Positions 1 through 5,251 of a stretch of DNA of 5,922 nt are shown piece after piece (positions within the stretch are counted from its first letter, which is position 1; every line of letters begins with the position of its first letter). The stretch comes from Chitinophagales bacterium (GTDB taxonomy: Bacteria > Bacteroidota > Bacteroidia > Chitinophagales > Chitinophagaceae): NCBI GenBank assembly GCA_013297585.1, contig JAAFHG010000263.1:1-5922 (forward strand), given 5' to 3'. The position numbers and the translations under genes were made by a program. The notes beneath the pieces are model-generated. The model was not told the DNA's origin and did no database searches. It saw only the letters and a list, made by a program, of their open reading frames with translations.

Positions 1-313
1 AGACCCAGAATGGAGACCTTTTTTACAAACGCCTGCTTTTCCTGAATATACTTGTGGTCACTCTACCATTTCATCTGCGGCAGCCGAAGCTTTAACCGAT
101 GTATTTGGCGATAACTTTGCTTATACAGATAGCACAGAGCTTGAGTTTGGCATTAAAAACAGAAGTTTCAAATCTTTTAGAGACGCAGCCTTAGAAAACA
201 ACTGGGCTAGATTTTACGGTGGTATTCACTTTCACCCTTCTTGCATAGTAAGCACAGACATGGGTAAAGATGTAGGGCAATTTGTAGCACAAAAATTAAA
301 GATGAAAAGGTAG
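1..313 (+). CDS. Vanadium-dependent haloperoxidase / PAP2-family protein, C-terminal fragment (VHPO1)
   Basis: The 5' part lies outside the window. Reading from base 2, 103 residues are visible before the TAG at 311-313. They carry two of the three PAP2/VHPO signature blocks: FPEYTCGHST, with the catalytic-type His at 59-61, and ARFYGGIHF, with Arg at 209-211 and the vanadate- or phosphate-linking-type His at 227-229. The Lys-x6-Arg-Pro block should lie just upstream of the window. By family knowledge these residues bind vanadate in haloperoxidases or phosphate in acid phosphatases. Two positions differ from the intact relative at 1414-2961: the residue before Gly-His is Cys (53-55) instead of Ser, and the position four after the last His is Ser (239-241) instead of Asp. 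The downstream gene order barrel-VHPO-barrel suggests an envelope location. The family call is firm, but whether the activity is peroxidase or phosphatase cannot be told. No signal peptide can be assessed. Confidence 0.88.
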   Translation, partial: DPEWRPFLQTPAFPEYTCGHSTISSAAAEALTDVFGDNFAYTDSTELEFGIKNRSFKSFRDAALENNWARFYGGIHFHPSCIVSTDMGKDVGQFVAQKLKMKR

Positions 314-328
314 TTAGCTACTAATTGC

Positions 329-381
329 AACTACTCTATTGGTGTAGTTACTTAAAAGTATTTAATGCTTTTGAGTAACTA
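329..381 (+). promoter_or_regulatory. Two overlapping, mutually exclusive inverted repeats in the VHPO1-barrel 1 gap
   Basis: A long dyad pairs 345-358 with 368-381: 14 pairs, one of them T-G, around a 9-nt loop. A shorter dyad pairs AACTAC (329-334) with GTAGTT (344-349) around another 9-nt loop. They share bases 345-349, so only one can form in an RNA. The long hairpin lies 31 bases after the VHPO1 stop codon. It is not followed by a T tract, so it is at best a weak intrinsic terminator. It could equally be an attenuator, an mRNA 3'-end stabiliser or a protein-binding dyad. The base pairing is seen directly; the role is inferred. Confidence 0.5.
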
Positions 382-404
382 TCACTGTATACCTTATAGG
401 TTTT
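370..404 (+). promoter_or_regulatory. Possible Bacteroidota-type promoter for barrel 1
   Basis: TAGGTTTT at 397-404 matches the Bacteroidota -7 consensus TAnnTTTG except for its last base. TTTG at 370-373 could serve as the -33 element, with a 23-bp spacer at the long end of what is usual. The TTTG falls within the right arm of the hairpin at 345-381, so structure or a bound protein there could affect initiation. The start point would lie around 410, giving a leader of about 50 nt before the ATG at 465. This is a weak motif match only. Confidence 0.3.
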
Positions 405-464
405 GTACTACCATGTTCTAACGCTTTTACGGTACTATTTCTCTTATCATTTACACAAACCAAA

Positions 465-1412
465 ATGAAACTTTACTCAAAAATAATCATTGCATTATTG
501 GTGTGCTTTGTTGCACTGAAACAAGCAAATGCACAAACGGATTTTGATGCCATTATGATGTCAAAAAATCAATTGTGTGTAGGCCCAATGTATGGCTACA
601 GCAGCTGGAAAAACTATTGGGAAGGCCCACTTAAAAGAGACAATTTAAACCTTGGCACAGTATCTACAAGTACTGCTGGCGCAATGGGTGCATATGGTAT
701 TAATGGCAAATTGAATATTCTATTTAACGTGCCATACATTACCACCAAAGCCTCTGCAGGTACATTAAAAGGCATGAAGGGCTTTCAAGATCTAAGCCTG
801 TTTGTAAAATGGATGCCAATTGAAAAAGACTTAGGCAAAGGTGTGTTTTCATTATACTTATTGGGCGGCATTTCTACACCATTAAGTAATTATACAGCCG
901 ATTATTTACCATTATCAATTGGCATAAAAAGCCAAACTGCTAGTGCTAGAGTAATACTAGATTATCAAGTAGGCCATTTCTTTACAACGGCCTCTGCTAC
1001 TTATGTGGCTAGAAGTAATGTAAACATTGATAGAACATCTTATTACACCATAGAGTTAATAGCGAGCAACGAAATTGAAATGCCCGATGCGGCCAATTTT
1101 AATATTAGAGCAGGTTATAGAAGCGGTTGGTTAATTGCAGAAGCATTTGCTAATAATTGGACCACTTTAGGTGGCTTTGATATTACCAGAAACAACATGC
1201 CTTTTCCTAGTAACAGGATGAACGCAACAAGCATTGGTGCTGGTTTTAAATACACGTTTTTACCATCACATGGTTTATCGCTTGTGGGCAATGTAAGCAC
1301 AGTTGTTGCTGGCAGAAATGTTGGTCAAGCTACCACTTACAATGCCTCACTTTTCTACATTATCGACTTTAGTCGCAAACAAAAATCTTCTAACGATTCT
1401 GAAACAAAATAA
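465..1412 (+). CDS. Outer-membrane beta-barrel protein, MetA/transporter-like (barrel 1)
   Basis: This is a 315-residue exported protein. Residues 1-23 form a signal peptide: Lys at 2 and 6, a hydrophobic core at 7-18, and a probable cleavage ANA|Q after residue 23. The rest is rich in alternating aromatic/aliphatic and small polar residues with Gly-rich turns and no long hydrophobic helix, as expected of a barrel. The G-x-x-D turn at 106-109 (GFQDLSLFVKW) followed by a strand ending in a Gly-Gly turn (LLGGIST) resembles the phenol-degradation MetA-like transporter family common in Bacteroidota. That assignment comes from pattern, not a database search. The last strand appears to end at Phe303, followed by a 12-residue charged tail, whereas many barrels end on the aromatic residue. 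The ATG was chosen because it opens the signal peptide. The upstream sequence is A-rich with no Shine-Dalgarno. The stop codon lies one base before the next gene, so the two are almost certainly co-transcribed. The transported or bound substrate is unknown. Confidence 0.75.
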   Translation: MKLYSKIIIALLVCFVALKQANAQTDFDAIMMSKNQLCVGPMYGYSSWKNYWEGPLKRDNLNLGTVSTSTAGAMGAYGINGKLNILFNVPYITTKASAGTLKGMKGFQDLSLFVKWMPIEKDLGKGVFSLYLLGGISTPLSNYTADYLPLSIGIKSQTASARVILDYQVGHFFTTASATYVARSNVNIDRTSYYTIELIASNEIEMPDAANFNIRAGYRSGWLIAEAFANNWTTLGGFDITRNNMPFPSNRMNATSIGAGFKYTFLPSHGLSLVGNVSTVVAGRNVGQATTYNASLFYIIDFSRKQKSSNDSETK

Positions 1413-1413
1413 C

Positions 1414-2961
1414 ATGAAGCAGTCATTTTTAACCATATCAACACTTGCCATTTGTGCGCTGCTTTACTTGTCATGCAACAAAAAAGTTGAAGACAGAACA
1501 GCTGATGCACCAGCTTTGGTCCCTACTAACATAGACTTAAATGCAGGCACTTGGAAACCGATTTTACTAAGCGCACCTACAGACGTTGCAGTAGCAGCAC
1601 CTATTGCCACAGGTACACCAGATTATATCATTCAAATAAATGAGATTAAGGCTTTACAAGCCAATAGAACTAGCGATGATGAAAGAATAGTAAAATATTG
1701 GAGCGCCGGTGCAGTATTACGCTGGAACGAGATTTTACGCACTTTAGTGGCAAAACATAACTTACCACCTTACCAAAATGAAGATGGTACGTATCCTTTT
1801 CCTAGTGCTAATAACCCATTGGCTTATCCTTTGTTTCCATTTTCAAATCCACCTTATGCTGCAAGGGCTTACGCTTATGTAAGTGCTGCGCAATACGATG
1901 CATTGGTATCGGCTTATTATTACAAAAAGATATACAATCGTGCTGCGCCTTATAAGGTTGATGTTACTGTTACATCGCTTATTCCTAAGTCAGATTTACC
2001 GTCTTATCCTTCAGAAGATGCAGTAATAGAAGGTGCTACAGTTACCATGTTGAGATTACTATTTCCTGGTGACCAAGATTACATCAATCAAAAAGCAGAC
2101 GAACACAAAAGAGCACGTTTAATTGCTGGCGCTAATGTAAGAAGCGATATTGATGCTGGAGAAACATTAGGTAACGCTGTAGCTCAAAAATTTGTGGTAC
2201 GTGCTAGAGGCGATAGAGCAGGCGCAGCCATTGGCACACAAGCACAATGGACAAAATTAGAAACCGATGCCATTGCTAAAGGCGAAATACCTTGGTACAG
2301 TTTAGAACTACCAAAACGCCCACCAATGTTGCCACTATTTGGTAAGACAAAAGCATTTTTATTCGATTCTTTAACGGCTATTTCGTTGCGCCCAGGGCCA
2401 CCACCTTCTACTAGCAGCCAACAAATGAAAACTGAACTAGAGGAGGTTTATCAGTTTGTAAAAAATCCTACACAAGCGCAAACAAGCATTGTACATTTTT
2501 GGGCAGATGGTGTGGGCACTTACACACCACCGGGCCATTGGAACGCCATTGCAAGCGAAGATTTTATTGGCAAAAACTATAGTGAAGTAAGATGGGCGAG
2601 AAACATGGCTTTACTAAACATGAGTTTAATGGATGCAGCCATTGTTTGTTGGGATACAAAATATTTCTACTGTAATCCTAGGCCAAGCCAGCTAAACCCA
2701 GAAATAAAAACAACTACAGGCGTACCAAATTTTCCAGCCTATATCTCTGGTCACTCTACATTTAGCGGCGCAGCAGCTACAATTTTAGGTTACATCGTTC
2801 CTGAAAGAGCAACAGCTTATAACGATATGGCACAAGAAGCTTCTAACTCTAGAATGTACGGTGGTATTCACTATAGAAGCGATTGCTCAGTAGGTTTAGT
2901 GGTTGGTAAAAACATAGGTAATTATGCTGTGCAAAGAGGCAAAACAGATGGTGCAGATTAA
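1414..2961 (+). CDS. Vanadium-dependent haloperoxidase / PAP2-family lipoprotein (VHPO2)
   Basis: This is a 515-residue protein with a complete PAP2/VHPO active site. Motif 1 is KYFYCNPRP (Lys416, Arg423), motif 2 is YISGHSTFSGAA (Ser445, Gly446, His447), and motif 3 is SRMYGGIHYRSD (Arg480, His486, Asp490). Further family hallmarks are HFWADGVGTYTPPGHWN from 361 and LRPGPPP at 325-331. In characterised vanadium chloroperoxidase the equivalent Lys, Arg, Ser, Gly, His and Arg bind vanadate and the last His bonds to it. The same fold also includes acid phosphatases, so halide oxidation by H2O2 is only one option. Residues 1-20 are hydrophobic and end in LYLSC, so Cys21 is the likely lipidation site of an envelope lipoprotein, although the box is loose. 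The start at 1414 is preferred over an in-frame ATG at 1303: only 1414 places the signal sequence at the N-terminus and avoids a 110-bp overlap with barrel 1. Spacing to the barrel 1 stop is one base, which favours translational coupling. Confidence 0.9.
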   Translation: MKQSFLTISTLAICALLYLSCNKKVEDRTADAPALVPTNIDLNAGTWKPILLSAPTDVAVAAPIATGTPDYIIQINEIKALQANRTSDDERIVKYWSAGAVLRWNEILRTLVAKHNLPPYQNEDGTYPFPSANNPLAYPLFPFSNPPYAARAYAYVSAAQYDALVSAYYYKKIYNRAAPYKVDVTVTSLIPKSDLPSYPSEDAVIEGATVTMLRLLFPGDQDYINQKADEHKRARLIAGANVRSDIDAGETLGNAVAQKFVVRARGDRAGAAIGTQAQWTKLETDAIAKGEIPWYSLELPKRPPMLPLFGKTKAFLFDSLTAISLRPGPPPSTSSQQMKTELEEVYQFVKNPTQAQTSIVHFWADGVGTYTPPGHWNAIASEDFIGKNYSEVRWARNMALLNMSLMDAAIVCWDTKYFYCNPRPSQLNPEIKTTTGVPNFPAYISGHSTFSGAAATILGYIVPERATAYNDMAQEASNSRMYGGIHYRSDCSVGLVVGKNIGNYAVQRGKTDGAD

Positions 2962-2992
2962 TAAAAATATTGGTTTATAAGGTCATAATTAG

Positions 2993-3014
2993 GCGTTGCA
3001 ACTCTTTGCAATGC
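2993..3014 (+). promoter_or_regulatory. Intercistronic dyad between VHPO2 and barrel 2
   Basis: GCGTTGCAA (2993-3001) pairs with TTGCAATGC (3006-3014) across a CTCT loop, giving nine pairs, one of them G-T. It is followed by AGTCTTTTAATA, a short T run separated from the stem by three bases. It may be a leaky terminator/attenuator that lowers barrel 2 relative to VHPO2, an RNA-processing or stability element, or an operator, since TTGCAA is itself palindromic and occurs in both arms. No convincing Bacteroidota promoter was found in the 88-bp gap, so barrel 2 is probably read through from upstream. Confidence 0.45.
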
Positions 3015-3049
3015 AGTCTTTTAATAAAAAAATTATCAAATACAAAATC

Positions 3050-4126
3050 ATGAAAAAAATAATCATTATACTTTTTACTATTCTTATTGTAAACAATCAA
3101 TTACAAGCGCAGGGTTGCGTAGCTATACGTGGTGTAGGTGGCATGTGTATGCTAGGCAGTATGCAAGCAGATACTACCAAATGGCAGTTAAGTATTAACA
3201 ATCGTTACTTTAATTCGTACAAACATTTTGTAGGTACAGATGAGCAAAAACAACGTGTTGAATTAGGTACGCAAGTCATCAACCATGCATACACGGCCGA
3301 TATTTCTATTACTAAAAAAATAGACAGCCGTTGGTCTATCAGTTTTAATTTACCAATAAACAATAACACACGTTCTTCTTTGTACGAACATGGTGGCAAA
3401 GAGCGTCATACCACTTCATCGTTTGGTATTGGCGATGTAAGATTGACTGTTTATAGAATGTTGCTAAAACCAACACATACACGTAAAGGTAATGTGCAAC
3501 TTGGTTTTGGTTTAAAACTTCCTACAGGCGATTATAAATACCAAGACTATTTTTATACAGCTACAGCAGGTGTAAAAAATTATGGCTCAGTTGACCAATC
3601 TATTCAACTTGGTGATGGTGGCACAGGCCTTACTACTGAGTTAAATGCTTATTACAACTTATCGCACAAAGTGAGCTTTTATGGTACATTTTACTACCTT
3701 ACAAATCCAAGAGAAACCAATGGTGTTTCTACTGCACGTGGTGGTACAGCTAGTGCTACAGCAATTGCATATGGTAGCGAAGTAATGAGTGTACCTGACC
3801 AAATGCTGATTCGCTTTGGTGCAAATTTCAATTTCAACAAATTCTCAGCTTCTTTAGGTTTTAGAGATGAATGCATACCATCTAAAGATTTGGTTGGCGG
3901 CAGCAATGGTTTTCGCAGACCAGGTTATGTTATTTCAGCAGAGCCAGGCCTAACTTATAAAGCAAAAAACACAACTTTCTTCGCCAATGTACCTGTAGCA
4001 TTAATTCGTGATAGAACGCAAAGTGTTCCTGACAAGATAAGAACAGAGATTACTGGCGTTTATGCAAAAGGTGATGCTGCTTTTGCAGATTATGCTGTAA
4101 ACATTGGTGTGAGTTTTAAATTTTAA
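3050..4126 (+). CDS. Outer-membrane beta-barrel protein, MetA/transporter-like (barrel 2)
   Basis: This is a 358-residue exported barrel candidate. The signal peptide is residues 1-20 (MKK, then a run of Ile/Leu, cleavage LQA|Q). The ATG at 3050 was chosen over an in-frame TTG at 2996, which would bury the signal peptide behind 18 residues and start inside the intercistronic dyad. The mature protein has repeated amphipathic strands, a G-x-G-D turn at 126-129 (GIGDVRL), LKLPTGD with Pro158 to Asp161, and a final strand ending VSFKF at the C-terminus. That end is a typical recognition signal for barrel assembly. These features fit the MetA-like outer-membrane transporter group. Just after cleavage, Cys23 and Cys33 sit in a Gly-rich segment (GCVAIRGVGGMC) that would lie in the periplasm or plug the pore. 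A third Cys is at 275. It is the last gene before a strong terminator and probably ends the VHPO-barrel operon. The barrel call is fairly firm; the ligand is unknown. Confidence 0.78.
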   Translation: MKKIIIILFTILIVNNQLQAQGCVAIRGVGGMCMLGSMQADTTKWQLSINNRYFNSYKHFVGTDEQKQRVELGTQVINHAYTADISITKKIDSRWSISFNLPINNNTRSSLYEHGGKERHTTSSFGIGDVRLTVYRMLLKPTHTRKGNVQLGFGLKLPTGDYKYQDYFYTATAGVKNYGSVDQSIQLGDGGTGLTTELNAYYNLSHKVSFYGTFYYLTNPRETNGVSTARGGTASATAIAYGSEVMSVPDQMLIRFGANFNFNKFSASLGFRDECIPSKDLVGGSNGFRRPGYVISAEPGLTYKAKNTTFFANVPVALIRDRTQSVPDKIRTEITGVYAKGDAAFADYAVNIGVSFKF

Positions 4127-4146
4127 TAGCCACTTGTGGAGTAAAA

Positions 4147-4184
4147 ATAAAAGGCGCTATCGAAATTTCGATAGCGCCTTTTAT
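4147..4184 (+). terminator. Intrinsic terminator, 38-nt perfect palindrome
   Basis: The 38 bases are an exact inverted repeat centred between 4165 and 4166. The arm contains AAAAGGCGCTATCGAAA and the right arm ends in CCTTTTAT followed by an AT-rich run. As RNA it gives a GC-rich stem of about 17 pairs with a 4-nt loop and a U run. It begins 20 bases after the barrel 2 stop codon and closes the left operon. Its symmetry means it could also terminate minus-strand transcription. Confidence 0.92.
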
Positions 4185-4282
4185 ATATATGATAAAAAAT
4201 ATTTTGTGATAGGCTTTAATTTACCAAATGACTTTCAAAAATAAATTATAAAGTTGCTTTTAATAATAATTACGGCATAAAT

Positions 4283-4290
4283 TACGTTTC
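4283..4290 (+). promoter_or_regulatory. Weak -7-like element upstream of the 4390 gene
   Basis: TACGTTTC matches TAnnTTTG at all but the last base. The nearest upstream TTG, at 4254-4256, is 26 bp away, longer than is usual. The predicted leader would be about 95 nt. The 263-bp gap must hold a promoter because the terminator at 4147-4184 isolates the gene at 4390, but this site is only the best of several poor matches. The rest of the gap is AT-rich with only short dyads, such as ATTAG-TGGTT-CTAAT at 4296-4310. Confidence 0.2.
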
Positions 4291-4389
4291 ACAATATTAG
4301 TGGTTCTAATGCTGTAAAAGCACTAGGCTATTGTAAACAAATCCTACTATGAAAAGCATTTAGACCTATTCACGCTATAAAAAAAATGT

Positions 4390-5121
4390 ATGAAATGTTT
4401 GTATCAAATAATTAGCAGCTGTATGCTACTTTTTATCGCTTGCTCTACTGTTATTGCGCAAGACAACAGCCCTTGGAAAAACTATGTTAGTGAAACAGTA
4501 TCAGGTGTATTACTTGCACCCGGTGGCCATGAATACAGCCTTTCAGGTGGTCAAGGTTTTTTAGTGTACTTACGAAATGACAATAAAGTATCGGTAATAG
4601 TTACAGGAATTTTAACTGCAAGAACTACTTGTGGCAGAACAGTATCTAGCAGATTTAAAGTTTCCTTAGCACCAGGCGCAATAGCTTCTGGTAGCAATAG
4701 CGATGTAGCAAAAGCAAATGGCCAAAGCGGTTGGATAAGCGCGGCTGAATGTGTGGGTATAAAATATACTAAAATACCTAAGTATGTTAACCGTATCAGC
4801 AATGTAACATTAGGCGATATACGTGTTACAACAGCATCTGGTGGTTATGTAAAACCAGATGCTACAACAACAATTGCACCTGTAAAAGAAACTGTAGCAC
4901 CAGCAGTAACTACACCAATAATAACAGTACCTAAATTTGATTCGCTAGGGTTTTATAAATCGCAATGGAGCTACACCAAAGACTCTCTTTTAAACGAAAT
5001 TTATTTGCTAAAAGCTAAAAACAGTGCGTTGCTAGATACCATTAACTACAAAACTGTTATTTATAATAATCTGCGAAATACCTTACTTAATACAGATAAA
5101 AAGAAGACTAAGGGGAAATAA
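4390..5121 (+). CDS. Exported protein of unknown function with C-terminal coiled coil
   Basis: This is a 243-residue protein that I do not recognise. Residues 1-23 form an export signal with probable cleavage VIA|Q after 23. Cys18 after FIA could instead be a lipidation site, so lipoprotein status is open. Residues about 28-150 look like a compact beta-rich domain with Gly-rich turns (APGGHEYSLSGGQG) and alternating strand residues. It contains just two cysteines, Cys81 and Cys121, which could form a disulfide. Residues about 153-182 are a Thr/Pro/Val-rich linker. Residues about 186-233 are predicted helical, with heptad positions Leu200, Ile204, Leu207, Asn211, Leu214, Ile218, Tyr225, Leu228 and Leu232, which suggests oligomerisation. 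The tail is Lys-rich. The ATG at 4390 opens the signal peptide; overlapping ATGs at 4386 and 4395 are in another frame. The gene is isolated between terminators and converges on the minus-strand surface-protein gene. The domain and coiled-coil calls are by eye. Confidence 0.8.
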   Translation: MKCLYQIISSCMLLFIACSTVIAQDNSPWKNYVSETVSGVLLAPGGHEYSLSGGQGFLVYLRNDNKVSVIVTGILTARTTCGRTVSSRFKVSLAPGAIASGSNSDVAKANGQSGWISAAECVGIKYTKIPKYVNRISNVTLGDIRVTTASGGYVKPDATTTIAPVKETVAPAVTTPIITVPKFDSLGFYKSQWSYTKDSLLNEIYLLKAKNSALLDTINYKTVIYNNLRNTLLNTDKKKTKGK

Positions 5122-5187
5122 TGTATTTAATATATTTATAATGTTATAATTTCTTACTGTTAATATGTGGCTACACTAGTGTCAATG

Positions 5188-5227
5188 ATAAAAGGCGACC
5201 ATATTAATAACATATAGGGTCGCTTTT
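5188..5227. terminator. Bidirectional terminator between convergent genes
   Basis: GCGACC (5195-5200) pairs with GGTCGC (5218-5223), flanked by AAAA (5190-5193) and TTTT (5224-5227), with G5194 bulged on one side. The loop can extend the stem through ATAT-ATAT pairing. On the plus strand the stem is followed by TTTTGG; on the minus strand it reads GCCTTTTATC. It lies 66 bases after the 4390-5121 stop and 24 bases after the minus-strand stop, so it can serve both genes. Its left flank ATAAAAGGCG is identical to that of the terminator at 4147. Confidence 0.75.
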
Positions 5228-5251
5228 GGTAGTACTATTTTAGTAGCTAGG

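Noticed and set aside
365..421. 18-codon ORF in the VHPO1-barrel 1 gap, a possible leader peptide
   Set aside because: It starts in the loop of the hairpin, has no distinctive residue run and no support beyond an ATG and a stop codon.
1303..1413. In-frame N-terminal extension of VHPO2 from an ATG at 1303
   Set aside because: It would overlap barrel 1 by 110 bp and push the lipoprotein signal sequence to an internal position. The ATG at 1414 gives a proper signal peptide.
215..2872. Identical short stretches in the two VHPO genes: TACGGTGGTATTCACT at 215-230 and 2857-2872, TGGTCACTCTAC at 55-66 and 2748-2759
   Set aside because: Both encode the constrained active-site motifs (YGGIH and GHST). 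The surrounding sequence is diverged, so this is conserved coding sequence and not a recombination repeat.
2996..3049. In-frame TTG extension of barrel 2
   Set aside because: It starts inside the intercistronic dyad and places 18 residues before an otherwise typical MKK-Ile-rich signal peptide.
612..4490. Shared WKNY residues near the mature N-termini of barrel 1 and the 4390 protein
   Set aside because: The similarity does not extend beyond a few residues and the proteins are otherwise unlike; chance is the simplest explanation.
1115..4802. Minus-strand open frames at 1115-1300, 3205-3399, 3694-3906 and 4551-4802
   Set aside because: Each lies wholly inside a well-supported plus-strand gene, with no signal peptide, domain or start context of its own.
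5173..5182. Ten-base palindrome ACACTAGTGT between the stop codon at 5121 and the bidirectional terminator
   Set aside because: It is short and isolated with no associated promoter motif, so an operator call is not supported.
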